A stretch of 64,000 nt of DNA from Thermoanaerobacterium thermosulfurigenes (GCF_051201035.1 NZ_JBPODR010000008.1:38580-102579), one strand, 5' to 3'. Counted from the stretch's first letter, positions 16,573 to 25,735 are shown. The notes: generated from the sequence alone by a model not told the origin. A program made the numbers and translations.

Positions 16573-17808
16573 GTGACAAAGAGGAAAACTTTTTTGACTA
16601 ATTTATTGATATTTTTGTCAATTTTGGGGCCTGGTATAATCACAGGAAGTGTCGACAATGATGCAGGTGGCATAACCACGTATTCTGTGGCAGGTGCTAC
16701 CTATGGATATAAACTGCTTTGGACATTGATACCGTCATTTATCGTCTTAATCGTCATTCAGGAGATGAACGCCAGGATGGGCGTCGTGACAGGAAAAGGG
16801 TTGGCAGATCTTATAAGGGAAAACTTCGGCGTAAGAGTGACGTTCTTCATCTTTCTCGGACTGCTTATTGCAGATATTGGAAATACTGCTACGGAGTTTG
16901 CCGGTGTGGCAGGCAGCATGGAAATCTTCGGCATAAGCAAGTATATAATGGTACCATTGGCTGCTTTAGCGGTATGGCTTTTGATCGTTAAAGGTAATTA
17001 TACTGTAGCGGAAAAAGTGTTTTTGATATTTAGCGTTTTTTTGTTGTCATACGTAATATCAGCCATTCTGTCACATCCAGATTGGAAAGCTATAGGTGAG
17101 TCCATCATAAAACCTACAATGTCATTTAAGACAGATTATTTAAGCATGGTAATAGGACTTGTAGGTACTACGATAGCTCCTTGGATGCAATTTTACATGC
17201 AATCATCTGTTATAGAAAAAGGTATAAAGATAGATGATTATAAGTACACAATTTGGGATGTTGTGATAGGCTGTATTGCAACAGTCGCTGTAGCTTTTTT
17301 CATAATAGTTGCTTGTGCATCGACTCTCAATGTGAATGGCATAAAAATAAATGAGGCAAAGGATGCAGCCATGGCTTTAAGGCCGTTGGCTGGTGAGCTG
17401 GCATCAGGTGTATTCGCATTTGGGCTTTTTATAGCATCTATCTTTTCCGCTGCCATACTTCCAGTGGCGACGTCATTTTACATCTGTGAAGCATTTGGCT
17501 TTGAAGCAGGCATAGACAAAAGGCTTGATGAAGCGCCAGAATTTTATACGCTTTTTACAGCCATAATTATAATAGCCGTTGCGATTATATTGATTCCACA
17601 TGCGCCGCTTATTACAATCACTATATGGACGCAGGTTTTAAATGGAATCTTGTTGCCAGTGGTTTTGATTTCCATGATGCTGCTTGTAAACAATAAAGAG
17701 ATAATGGGGAAATACGTAAATAGCCCAGTGAAAAATTTAATAGGATGGACTACCACAATAGTATTGATATCATTGACTGCCATCCTCATGGTTTTTTCAT
17801 TTGTTTAA
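16573..17808 (+). CDS. Nramp-related Mg2+ transporter (NRMT type)
   Basis: This 411-residue polytopic carrier of the SLC11/Nramp family has about eleven hydrophobic helices. Classical Nramp proteins, which carry Mn2+/Fe2+, have DPGN in helix 1 and a Met-containing MPHN in helix 6. Here helix 1 reads G-S-V-D-N-D-A-G-G (Asp28-Gly33), and helix 6 reads G-T-T-I-A-P-W-M-Q-F-Y (near residue 200), so the metal-selecting Met is absent. These changes mark the Mg2+-transporting Nramp-related group, first noted because M-box riboswitches precede it. A GTG start lies 8 nt behind GGAGGT. A terminator follows. Confidence 0.88.
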   Translation: MTKRKTFLTNLLIFLSILGPGIITGSVDNDAGGITTYSVAGATYGYKLLWTLIPSFIVLIVIQEMNARMGVVTGKGLADLIRENFGVRVTFFIFLGLLIADIGNTATEFAGVAGSMEIFGISKYIMVPLAALAVWLLIVKGNYTVAEKVFLIFSVFLLSYVISAILSHPDWKAIGESIIKPTMSFKTDYLSMVIGLVGTTIAPWMQFYMQSSVIEKGIKIDDYKYTIWDVVIGCIATVAVAFFIIVACASTLNVNGIKINEAKDAAMALRPLAGELASGVFAFGLFIASIFSAAILPVATSFYICEAFGFEAGIDKRLDEAPEFYTLFTAIIIIAVAIILIPHAPLITITIWTQVLNGILLPVVLISMMLLVNNKEIMGKYVNSPVKNLIGWTTTIVLISLTAILMVFSFV

Positions 17809-17826
17809 AATATAAGATAAGCAAAG

Positions 17827-17853
17827 AAGGCGGGAAACCGCCTTTTATTTTTT
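17827..17853 (+). terminator. Terminator after Nramp-related gene
   Basis: AAGGCGG-gaaa-CCGCCTT forms a 7-bp stem with a GNRA loop, followed by TTATTTTTT. Confidence 0.9.
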
Positions 17854-17887
17854 GCCACAATATGATTAAAATATATAGTATACGATA

Positions 17888-17916
17888 TTGTTTTTGATAT
17901 CTTATGATGTTAAATT
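17888..17916 (+). promoter_or_regulatory. Candidate promoter for two-component operon
   Basis: TTGTTT (17888-17893), 17 bp, TAAATT (17911-17916), just before GAGGTGG and the response regulator ATG. Neither box is perfect. Confidence 0.4.
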
Positions 17917-17933
17917 AGATGTGAGGTGGTAAT

Positions 17934-18608
17934 ATGCCAGAACTTATATATATAGTAGACGATGATAAAAATATAAGAGATCTCATGGTTAAGTACGTCG
18001 AAAAGGAAGGATATACTGTAAAATCATTTGAAAATGCTGAAGCGGTTTTAGATAACTTTGAAAAAGACAAGCCTGACATGCTTATATTGGATATAATGAT
18101 GCCAGGCATGGATGGATATGAGCTTTGCAGACAGATAAGGAAAAAAAGCGACGTGCCGATAATAATCGTTTCAGCGAGAGATGAAGATTTGGACAAAATA
18201 TTGGGATTGGAATTAGGCTCAGATGATTACATTGCAAAGCCATTTTCACCGCGAGAGCTTATAGCGAGGATGAAATCTGTATTTAGAAGGGTTAAAATGC
18301 CTAAGAGAAACGATGAGATAAGGATAAAGGATATCGTCATTGTGCCTGATGAGAGGAAAGTAATATACAATGGCGAAGAAATAGGATTTACTTCTATGGA
18401 ATTTGAGCTTATACAATTTTTGGCCCAAAATGCCAATAAAGCTTTCACAAGAGAACAGCTTTTAGAGAAAGTGTGGAAGTACGACTCTTTCACTGAGACG
18501 AGGGCTGTTGACGACATGGTGAAACGGATAAGGAAAAAACTGCAAAGTTATGGGTGTGAATTTAACATATCGACTATTTGGGGATATGGGTATAAGGTGG
18601 AATCGTGA
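17934..18608 (+). CDS. OmpR/PhoB-type response regulator
   Basis: The 224-residue protein has a receiver domain (1-120) with acidic pocket D9-D11, phospho-acceptor Asp53 (LILDIMMPGMDG), Ser/Lys switch residues (VSARDED; GSDDYIAKPFSPRE), and a C-terminal winged helix (about 130-224, TREQLLEKVWKY, R-A-V-D-D-M-V-K-R-I-R-K-K-L). It probably binds DNA as a phosphorylated dimer. The target genes are unknown. Its TGA overlaps the ATG of the partner kinase (TGATG). Confidence 0.92.
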   Translation: MPELIYIVDDDKNIRDLMVKYVEKEGYTVKSFENAEAVLDNFEKDKPDMLILDIMMPGMDGYELCRQIRKKSDVPIIIVSARDEDLDKILGLELGSDDYIAKPFSPRELIARMKSVFRRVKMPKRNDEIRIKDIVIVPDERKVIYNGEEIGFTSMEFELIQFLAQNANKAFTREQLLEKVWKYDSFTETRAVDDMVKRIRKKLQSYGCEFNISTIWGYGYKVES

Positions 18609-19975
18609 TGTCTATCAGGTTTAAACTTATAATTTCATATATGATGCTGGTATTCATCTCTTTCTCTATAATAGGTGTATTTTTTAATCTGATGATAAGG
18701 GATTTTTTGATAAATGAAGCCAGGCAAAACCTCATAAGGCAAGGAACTGTCATTCAGCGGCTTTACAATGGAAGGATAAGCACTCCAGAGGCGCTGCAAT
18801 CCATAAGGTACATGCCTAAGTTTTGGGTGGGAGGAAGGATTTTGGATGGCGACCTTATAGTTGTCGATTTAAACGGCGATATTGTGTATTCATCAAGGCA
18901 AAATCCCTTCGGCGGAGGGAATAGGATAGAATACGCAATACTTGACAAAATAACAAAAGAAGGCTCCTACAACAGCATAAAGATTGGAAACACAGATGTG
19001 GTAGCTGCAGTTTTTCCAATAATAAGCAACTTAAACGGAAAAGTCATCGGCTCTATCGTCATGTACACGCTTGTAAAAGGCATAAAGATAGCATCCCTTC
19101 AGATAGTAGGTGTCTTGCTAAAGGGTATTTTGCTTTCTGGCATTGTATCATTGATAATAGGCTACTTTCTTTCAAAGTCAATCTCTGCCCCTATTGCAAA
19201 GCTTACAGAAGTGGTAGAGAAAATAAAGGATAAGAAGTTTGGAGAGAAGGTAAACATAAAGTCAGATGGGGAGATAAAACTTTTGGCAGATGCCTTTAAT
19301 GAAATGTCTGTGGAGCTTAGGAATTATTACACATCTCAGAGGCGGTTTTTGCAAAATGCTTCACATGAGCTAAAGACTCCACTTATGTCTATACAAGGTT
19401 ATGCAGAAGGCATAAAAGATGGTGTCATAGAAAAAGACGATATACCAAAATCACTTGATATAATCATAGATGAAAGCAAAAGGCTGAGAGATATAGTAAA
19501 CGACTTGATGTACCTTACAAAAATCGAAACAAATCAAGAAGGCATAAAAAAGCACAAAGAGTATTTAAAGGACATTTTTGAAGAATGTATAGAAAAGATA
19601 ATGCCTCAGCTAAACAAGAAAAACATAAAAATAAGTTTAAGTGGCGACGATGTAAATGTAAAATGCGACAGAACAAAGCTTATGCAGGCTTTTATGAATA
19701 TATTAAGCAATGGCGTAAGGTATGCAAAGACGTCTATTGATATAGAAATAAAGAAGATAAAGGATTATGTGGAGGTAAAGATAAAAAACGACGGAAGGAA
19801 GTTTACTGAAGAAGAGCTAAAAAACATGTTTGAGAGATTTTATAAAGGTGATGAAGGTGAGACAGGCTTAGGACTGGCTATAACTAAAGCTATAATCGAA
19901 TGGCATGAAGGCACCATAGAAGCATTCAATACAGATGGTGGCGTATGCTTTTTAATAAAACTAAATGTTGTGTAG
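18608..19975 (+). CDS. Membrane sensor histidine kinase (HAMP)
   Basis: This protein of about 455 residues has an N-terminal membrane helix, an extracytoplasmic sensor (about 30-165), a second helix (about 170-195), HAMP (about 195-245), a HisKA domain with SHELKTPLMSIQGYAEG (His253 when counted from the ATG at 18608) and an HATPase domain with N (NILSNGVRYA) and G2 (GETGLGLAITKAI) boxes. It phosphorylates the response regulator encoded just upstream. The ATG at 18608 is preferred to GTG at 18605, as it is better spaced from AAGGTGG. The signal is unknown. Confidence 0.92.
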   Translation: MSIRFKLIISYMMLVFISFSIIGVFFNLMIRDFLINEARQNLIRQGTVIQRLYNGRISTPEALQSIRYMPKFWVGGRILDGDLIVVDLNGDIVYSSRQNPFGGGNRIEYAILDKITKEGSYNSIKIGNTDVVAAVFPIISNLNGKVIGSIVMYTLVKGIKIASLQIVGVLLKGILLSGIVSLIIGYFLSKSISAPIAKLTEVVEKIKDKKFGEKVNIKSDGEIKLLADAFNEMSVELRNYYTSQRRFLQNASHELKTPLMSIQGYAEGIKDGVIEKDDIPKSLDIIIDESKRLRDIVNDLMYLTKIETNQEGIKKHKEYLKDIFEECIEKIMPQLNKKNIKISLSGDDVNVKCDRTKLMQAFMNILSNGVRYAKTSIDIEIKKIKDYVEVKIKNDGRKFTEEELKNMFERFYKGDEGETGLGLAITKAIIEWHEGTIEAFNTDGGVCFLIKLNVV

Positions 19976-19989
19976 GTAAATAATTTTTG

Positions 19990-19998
19990 TGGTATAAT
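19990..19998 (+). promoter_or_regulatory. Extended -10 promoter for XapX gene
   Basis: TGGTATAAT is an extended -10 element with a perfect TATAAT at 19993-19998. No good -35 stands at 17 bp. It lies about 60 bp before the XapX start. Confidence 0.45.
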
Positions 19999-20054
19999 AT
20001 AAAAGCTCTAAAGTTTGTAAGAGTAATGTCGATAATTCTAAGTGAGGTGTTAAA

Positions 20055-20225
20055 TTGAAAGCGTCGATTTTAGCATTATTTACGGGTTTTTTGGTAGGTG
20101 TGATTTTCTCATTTTTAAAGCTGCCATTGCCTGCGCCAAACGTTCTTCCAGGTATTGCAGGAATCGTAGGCATATACTTAGGTGGTCAGCTATTTGTCTA
20201 TCTGATGAGGCTTTTAGGTAGATAG
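20055..20225 (+). CDS. XapX domain (DUF1427) small membrane protein
   Basis: This 56-residue protein starts with TTG behind GTGAGGTG. It consists of two hydrophobic helices around the signature LKLPLPAPNVLPGIAGIVG, which is diagnostic for XapX/DUF1427. The final segment is Y-L-G-G-Q-L-F. Family members are small inner-membrane proteins of unknown function. The gene is monocistronic, between the two-component genes and the chemoreceptor. Confidence 0.85.
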   Translation: MKASILALFTGFLVGVIFSFLKLPLPAPNVLPGIAGIVGIYLGGQLFVYLMRLLGR

Positions 20226-20277
20226 CCTAAAAAGCTCTTCAAAGTAGGGGAAACAATATAAGTTAGGGGGTATATGG

Positions 20278-21522
20278 ATGAGAAGTGTATTTTGGAGACT
20301 GATGCTTTCTTTTATAGTTGTAGCGCTTATTCCTCTTGCAGGAACATATCACTACGTATTGGATGACAAAAGTGCCGGTGTGTTTATTTTTGTAGCTGCA
20401 GCGTCGTTTTTATTATCAATATTATTTTCAATATACATATCTTTTACGATTACAAGACCTATAGCAAGACTTAAAGAGGGGTTTAAAAAGCTTTCAGACG
20501 GCAATTTCAATGCCAATGTTGCAAAAGGCCGCAATGATGAGATTGGCTCTTTGATAGAAAGCTACAATCAGATGGTGGATAAGGTTAAAGGCATAATCAA
20601 AAATGTCACTGAATTTGCAAAGAGTGCAGAAGCTACAGTAAGCAAGTTTACAGAGTCAATAGAGGAAGCAAACAATACATTTACTCAGATAGCCAAAGCA
20701 GTAGAAGAAATAGCACAAGGTTCTTCTGAACAGGCGAAAGATGCTTCAAATGCAGCAGAAATGGCTCAAAAGATGGGTCAAAACATAGACGAATCTGCAA
20801 ATTACTTTAAAGCTGTTGAAGAGTCTACAAACAATGCCAATAGAATAAGTCAAAACGGCATAGAGACCATAAAGTCACTTAAGGACAAGACGGCAGAGAC
20901 GAAAAACTCCATCGATAGTGTCGTGACAGAAATAAATGAATTGCAGTCTAACTCAAGGCAGATAGAGAAGATCATAGAAGTAATTACAGGTATATCCGAT
21001 CAGACAAACTTGCTGGCTTTGAATGCAGCCATTGAGGCCGCAAGAGCTGGTGAAGCAGGCAAAGGATTTGCAGTTGTTGCTGAAGAAGTGAGAAACTTAG
21101 CTGAACAGTCAAGAGAAGCTGCGGCTGAGATAGCAAAGATAATAAGCACTATAAAACAAAAGACAGATGCTACAGTGCAGCAAGCAAGCGCTGTTAAAGA
21201 AATAGCAGATGAGCAATCAGATCAAGTTGAAACTACAGCACAAGCGTTTAACGAAATAAAGTCCTCTATCGATACAATAACGAAAAATACGCGAGTCTTG
21301 AATGATGCTGTAGTAGGTCTTACTGAGTACAAAAATGAAATAATATCTTCTATTGAAAACATATCTGCGGTTTCAGAGGAAACTGCTGCATCGACAGAAG
21401 AAGTATCAGCATCAACAGAGGAGCAGTCTAAGTTCATACAAGACATAAAGGATAATCTTGAGGGCTTATTATCCACTGTAAGAGAGCTTGATAAGGAGCT
21501 TTCAAAGATTACCGTCTCATAA
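20278..21522 (+). CDS. Methyl-accepting chemotaxis protein lacking a sensor domain
   Basis: This 414-residue chemoreceptor has two membrane helices at about 8-22 and 35-57, separated by only about a dozen residues, so no periplasmic or Cache sensor exists. HAMP follows (T-R-P-I-A-R-L-K-E-G-F), then a long methyl-accepting coiled coil with the hairpin tip EVITGISDQTNLLALNAAIE and E-A-G-K-G-F-A-V-V-A-E-E-V-R. It signals to CheA/CheW at the membrane. With so little outside the cell it may sense membrane or cytosolic state. AGGGGG precedes the ATG. Its stop overlaps the convergent exporter gene by 14 bp. Confidence 0.92.
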   Translation: MRSVFWRLMLSFIVVALIPLAGTYHYVLDDKSAGVFIFVAAASFLLSILFSIYISFTITRPIARLKEGFKKLSDGNFNANVAKGRNDEIGSLIESYNQMVDKVKGIIKNVTEFAKSAEATVSKFTESIEEANNTFTQIAKAVEEIAQGSSEQAKDASNAAEMAQKMGQNIDESANYFKAVEESTNNANRISQNGIETIKSLKDKTAETKNSIDSVVTEINELQSNSRQIEKIIEVITGISDQTNLLALNAAIEAARAGEAGKGFAVVAEEVRNLAEQSREAAAEIAKIISTIKQKTDATVQQASAVKEIADEQSDQVETTAQAFNEIKSSIDTITKNTRVLNDAVVGLTEYKNEIISSIENISAVSEETAASTEEVSASTEEQSKFIQDIKDNLEGLLSTVRELDKELSKITVS

Positions 21523-21925
21523 TCCTGGAAAATGAGATCACAAACATAAGTCCGGCGGCTATTGCCAAAGCGATGCCGATGGTTTGCAGGCCTAAATCAA
21601 AGGCCTGTTTATTATTGCCCTGGATTATGGCAAGGACAGTCTTGTAGGAATACGCACCAGGAACAAGAGGTATTATGCCTGGAATGACAAATATGGTGGT
21701 GGGGTACTTCTTCTTTTGAGCGAATATTTCCCCCATTATGCCTATAAAAAGCGATGCTATAAATGTAGCGGCGATGATGGAAGGATATATCTTCATGACA
21801 AGTAGGTAACCTGCCCATCCCACTGCACCTGAAAGTCCCGATACTACAATGGCATCAAGTGGCACATTGAATAAAAATGCAAATCCTGCTGTTGCTAAAA
21901 ATCCAAAGAAAATCTGCTGTATCAT
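21509..21925 (-). CDS. ThrE-type exporter, C-terminal half (DUF3815)
   Basis: This membrane protein of about 138 residues has four to five helices and the P-G-I-I-P-L-V-P-G segment (VIPGIIPLVPGAYSY) of the threonine/serine exporter family. In Corynebacterium ThrE both halves are one protein; in Clostridia they are split, as here. The start ATG at 21925 overlaps the stop of the upstream half (ATGA) and follows GGAGGC. The substrate (Thr, Ser or other amino acids, or dicarboxylates in related YjjPB) is not certain. Confidence 0.85.
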   Translation of the reverse strand: MIQQIFFGFLATAGFAFLFNVPLDAIVVSGLSGAVGWAGYLLVMKIYPSIIAATFIASLFIGIMGEIFAQKKKYPTTIFVIPGIIPLVPGAYSYKTVLAIIQGNNKQAFDLGLQTIGIALAIAAGLMFVISFSRIMRR

Positions 21926-22689
21926 AATTTGCCTCCAATCACGTACCAAATATTTAGAACGAATCCTACTCCAGCAGCTATACTTATGGCAGACATTCCG
22001 GCTTCAACGCCTCTTGACACGGCTGAAACCAAGTCACCCCATATAGCATCTCTGACTGCATTCGTTATGGCTACCCCCGGAAGCAATGTGACGATTGACC
22101 CTATTATTATGCCATTTAAAGTGCCTATTGCAAAGTGAGAAAATGCTAAACCTAATAATGCGGCAAAAGCACCGCCTATGATGTTTATTATGAATGTAGA
22201 AAGGCGCAGCCCTTCAAAATACGTTACAATACACTGAAGCATTGTAGCTGTTATGAACGTAGGAATGAAATCCCTTATGGTGCTGCCTAAAAGCATACCA
22301 GATGATGCTGCAGCAACGCCTGCAAAGAAAACTCTCAATAAATAGCTGTATTTGCCTTTTGACCTAATTTTTATAAGTTCATCTGTGTATTTTGAAAAGT
22401 CGAGTGTATCTAAACTTTCTTTGCTAAATCTTCTGGACAAATCGTTGACAAGAGCGACTTTGTTTAAGTCGCTATCCCTCTGTTTGACTCTTGTTATCGT
22501 TGTTTCTATTTTTCCGTTGTTTTCAATAGAAGCAAAGATTCCTGTAGGGGTTACAAATGTCTCTACTCTCTCAACTTTATTATTAAGCATCCTTTCTATG
22601 GTGTCTTCACTTCTATACGTTTCACCGCCGTTTTCAAGTATTGTTTTTCCGGCTATTACAGCGAATTTTAGGAGATCTTCATGGTTCAA
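21922..22689 (-). CDS. ThrE-type exporter, N-terminal half (DUF1212)
   Basis: This 255-residue protein has an N-terminal cytosolic domain with E-N-G-G-E-T-Y-R-S-E-D-T and V-T-P-T-G-I-F-A, the signature of DUF1212, and then five membrane helices with T-L-L-P-G-V-A-I-T-N-A-V-R-D. It probably forms a complex with the overlapping C-terminal half to export small amino or organic acids. It is divergent from the FAD-dehydrogenase gene, with 270 bp of AT-rich spacer between them. The ribosome site is AAAGGAATG-like. Confidence 0.87.
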   Translation of the reverse strand: MNHEDLLKFAVIAGKTILENGGETYRSEDTIERMLNNKVERVETFVTPTGIFASIENNGKIETTITRVKQRDSDLNKVALVNDLSRRFSKESLDTLDFSKYTDELIKIRSKGKYSYLLRVFFAGVAAASSGMLLGSTIRDFIPTFITATMLQCIVTYFEGLRLSTFIINIIGGAFAALLGLAFSHFAIGTLNGIIIGSIVTLLPGVAITNAVRDAIWGDLVSAVSRGVEAGMSAISIAAGVGFVLNIWYVIGGKL

Positions 22690-22890
22690 TTGTCCACATT
22701 CCTTTCATATCTGAAATCACAAGACTATTATATATTATTTTAAGCTATAAAAAAATGATGAATTTGGCTTTATTCTATTAACGGGGAAAAGTTTCTGAGA
22801 TTTTATCAATATTTTGCCGAAAAATCAAAATAAAAACCGGCAAAAAACGAACATTATAAAAAAAATAATGATTATAATTCGTAAATTTAG

Positions 22891-22919
22891 TTGATTAAAA
22901 TTAGAATATCTGATAATAT
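22891..22919 (+). promoter_or_regulatory. Promoter of the FAD dehydrogenase-purA operon
   Basis: TTGATT (22891-22896), 17 bp, TAATAT (22914-22919), about 44 bp before the start codon. Confidence 0.55.
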
Positions 22920-22962
22920 ACTAAAGGGGATGTTGTTATACTATCAAAAAGGAGTGTTCAAA

Positions 22963-24345
22963 ATGAAATCATATGATGTAATAATAGTAGGAGGCGGTCC
23001 GGCAGGACTTTTTACATCCCTGGAATTGGTGAAAGAAAATAGTGGACTTAGTATATTGCTTTTAGAAAAAGGCAGGAACATAAGAGGTAGACTTTGTCCC
23101 ATAAGCCAGTATGGCTCTAAGTGTGCAAACTGCAAACCATGCTCTATAACTTGTGGCATAGGTGGTGCAGGTGCATTTAGCGATGGAAAGCTGACTTTGA
23201 CATCTGATTATGGTGGAGTATTGGATGAATATATACCAAAAGGTGAGTTAAATGAGCTTATAAAGTATGTGGATGATATTTACGTAAACTTTGGAGGCAC
23301 GAAAGAAGTACATGGCACTGATAAAGCTAAAATAAGGGAGATAGAAAAAAGAGCTGCTGCGGCAGACTTGAAGTTAATCCCTGCTGTCATAAAGCATTTA
23401 GGGACTGAAAAGTGCTACGACATAATAAAAAATATAGAAGATTACTTGATGGATAAAATAGAGATAAAGACTAAAAAGATGGTCAAAGAAATATTGACAG
23501 ACGGCGGCAAGGCGTGTGGCGTCGTCACAGAGGATGGCGAAAAGTACTACTCAAAGTATGTGGTAGTAGTGCCTGGAAGGGAAGGAGCAGACTGGTTTAA
23601 AAAGGAATCTGAGAGATTGTCGTTGGAGACTAAAAACAATGCAGTTGATGTTGGTGTGAGAGTAGAGATTCCTGCTGTTGTGATGGAGGATATAACCGAT
23701 GTCGTCTATGAGTCAAAGTTTATATACTACTCCAAATCATTTGATGACAGGGTCAGGACGTTTTGCATGAATCCATATGGAAAAGTAGTAGTAGAAAACA
23801 ACGATGGCCTAAAAACCGTAAATGGACACAGCTATAAAGACATAAAGACAGACAATACAAACTTTGCAATATTGGTAAGCAAGGAATTTACGGAGCCTTT
23901 TAAAGAACCTATAGCTTACGGAAAGTACATCGCATCCCTTGCAAATATGCTGGGAGATGGTGTAATCGTGCAAAGACTTGGAGATCTTTTGTCGGGGAGA
24001 AGGTCAACTCCGGAAAGGCTTAAAAGAGGGCTTGTAGAACCTACTCTTAAAGATGCTACGCCTGGAGATCTAAGTCTCGTATTGCCTTATAGATTCCTCC
24101 AGTCTATAGTGGAAATGCTTAAGGCTCTCGACAAAGTGTCGCCAGGGATATATTCGAAACATACGCTTTTATACGGTGTGGAAGTTAAGTTTTATTCTTC
24201 AAGGGTGAAACTTACAAATAAATTTGAGACTCAGATAGAAAATTTGTTTGCTGCCGGTGACGGTGCAGGCATAACAAGAGGACTTGCACAAGCATCTGTG
24301 TCAGGTATCGTTGTGGCGAGGGAAATTTTAAATAGAGTAAAGTAG
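22963..24345 (+). CDS. FAD-dependent dehydrogenase (COG2509 family)
   Basis: This 460-residue flavoprotein has an N-terminal Rossmann motif (DVIIVGGGPAGLF, residues 5-17), a Cys-rich insertion (C-P-I...C-A-N-C-K-P-C-S-I-T-C-G) and the family mark G-G-A-G-A-F-S-D-G-K-L-T-L. The C-terminal FAD segment is FAAGDGAGITRGLAQA. COG2509 proteins are uncharacterised oxidoreductases, and the Cys cluster may hold a metal or Fe-S site (inference). The ATG at 22963 behind AAAAAGGAG is preferred over upstream in-frame codons. purA follows 16 bp downstream. Confidence 0.88.
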   Translation: MKSYDVIIVGGGPAGLFTSLELVKENSGLSILLLEKGRNIRGRLCPISQYGSKCANCKPCSITCGIGGAGAFSDGKLTLTSDYGGVLDEYIPKGELNELIKYVDDIYVNFGGTKEVHGTDKAKIREIEKRAAAADLKLIPAVIKHLGTEKCYDIIKNIEDYLMDKIEIKTKKMVKEILTDGGKACGVVTEDGEKYYSKYVVVVPGREGADWFKKESERLSLETKNNAVDVGVRVEIPAVVMEDITDVVYESKFIYYSKSFDDRVRTFCMNPYGKVVVENNDGLKTVNGHSYKDIKTDNTNFAILVSKEFTEPFKEPIAYGKYIASLANMLGDGVIVQRLGDLLSGRRSTPERLKRGLVEPTLKDATPGDLSLVLPYRFLQSIVEMLKALDKVSPGIYSKHTLLYGVEVKFYSSRVKLTNKFETQIENLFAAGDGAGITRGLAQASVSGIVVAREILNRVK

Positions 24346-24361
24346 AGAAAGGGGCAAAATA

Positions 24362-25648
24362 ATGTCAACGCTTGTAATAGTAGGCTCACAGTGGGGAGAC
24401 GAAGGAAAAGGAAAAATAACAGATTATCTTGCTGAAAAGGCTGATGTGGTCGTAAGGTATCAAGGTGGAAACAATGCAGGGCACACAGTTTTAAAGGATG
24501 GTGTTGAGTATAAACTTCACTTAATACCTTCTGGCATTTTGTACCCTGACAAGATCTGCATTATAGGAAATGGCGTCGTTTTAAATCCTGGTTCTTTGAT
24601 TTCTGAGATGAATGAGCTGAAAAATCAAGGAGTAGATGTAAAAAACCTCAAAATCAGTGATAGAGCACATATAGTCCTTCCGTACCACATTAAACTTGAT
24701 GAATTAGAAGAAACTTCAAAAGGCGAGAACGACATTGGCACAACAAAAAGAGGAATTGGACCATGTTACATGGATAAATCGGAGAGAATAGGGATAAGAG
24801 CTTGTGATCTTGTAGATCAAGAAGTGTTTAGGGAAAAATTGATGATAAATCTCAGAAAGAAAAATGATATATTTACAAGGATATACGGTGCATCTGAAAT
24901 GAGCTTCGAAGAAATATACGAAGAATACATTGAATACGCAAAAATACTTAAACCGTACATTGTAGATACGACTTCATTGCTGTACGATTTAATAAAAGAA
25001 GGCAAAAAAGTATTATTTGAAGGTGCGCAAGGAACGCTTCTTGATATAGATTTAGGAACATATCCTTATGTGACAGCATCACACCCCATATCTGGTGGAG
25101 TAACAGTTGGAGCAGGAGTTGGCCCAACAATGATAGATGATGTAGTTGGTGTTGTTAAAGCATATACGACGAGGGTTGGAAAAGGACCATTTCCAACAGA
25201 GCTTTTGGATGAAGAAGGTGAACTTCTAAGAGAAAAAGGGCATGAATATGGTACAACGACAGGAAGACCGAGAAGATGCGGATGGCTTGACATTGTCATC
25301 GTAAATTATGCCATAAGGTTATCTGGAATAAGGTCGTTTGCGCTTACTAAGCTTGATACTCTCACTGGATTTGAAAAGATAAAGATATGCGTAGGATATA
25401 AGTTAAATGGAAGGATAATAAACACATTTCCAGCCAGCCTGAAAGATTTAGCTATTTGTGAGCCTGTATACGAAGAATTGGATGGATGGACTGAAGACAT
25501 CACAAATGTAGAAAGATTTGAGGACTTGCCTCAAAACGCAAAGAAATATGTAGAAAGAATAGAAGAATTGACAGGGATAAATGCTTCTATAATATCTGTA
25601 GGACCCGGAAGGGAGAAGACGATAATAAGAGAGGAACTGATGAAATAA
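24362..25648 (+). CDS. purA: Adenylosuccinate synthetase
   Basis: The 428-residue enzyme catalyses GTP-dependent condensation of IMP with aspartate, the first step from IMP to AMP. It has the P-loop-like GSQWGDEGKGKITD (8-21), N-N-A-G-H-T-V with the catalytic His, the IMP loop IGTTKRGIGPCYMDK, and the late motif T-T-G-R-P-R-R-C-G-W. Length and motifs are complete. GAAAGGGG precedes the ATG. It lies between dnaB and walRK as in Bacillus. Confidence 0.97.
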   Translation: MSTLVIVGSQWGDEGKGKITDYLAEKADVVVRYQGGNNAGHTVLKDGVEYKLHLIPSGILYPDKICIIGNGVVLNPGSLISEMNELKNQGVDVKNLKISDRAHIVLPYHIKLDELEETSKGENDIGTTKRGIGPCYMDKSERIGIRACDLVDQEVFREKLMINLRKKNDIFTRIYGASEMSFEEIYEEYIEYAKILKPYIVDTTSLLYDLIKEGKKVLFEGAQGTLLDIDLGTYPYVTASHPISGGVTVGAGVGPTMIDDVVGVVKAYTTRVGKGPFPTELLDEEGELLREKGHEYGTTTGRPRRCGWLDIVIVNYAIRLSGIRSFALTKLDTLTGFEKIKICVGYKLNGRIINTFPASLKDLAICEPVYEELDGWTEDITNVERFEDLPQNAKKYVERIEELTGINASIISVGPGREKTIIREELMK

Positions 25649-25683
25649 CCATCAGTTTCTCGCAAAAATTTCTCAAAAAAGTG

Positions 25684-25712
25684 TTGACAGAGTGAAACTT
25701 AACCGGTATAAT
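25684..25712 (+). promoter_or_regulatory. Strong sigmaA promoter of tRNA-Thr
   Basis: A consensus TTGACA (25684-25689) is 17 bp before a consensus TATAAT (25707-25712). The tRNA begins 24 bp after the -10. Confidence 0.9.
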
Positions 25713-25735
25713 ATATAACTGTCAGGGCGATAAAT

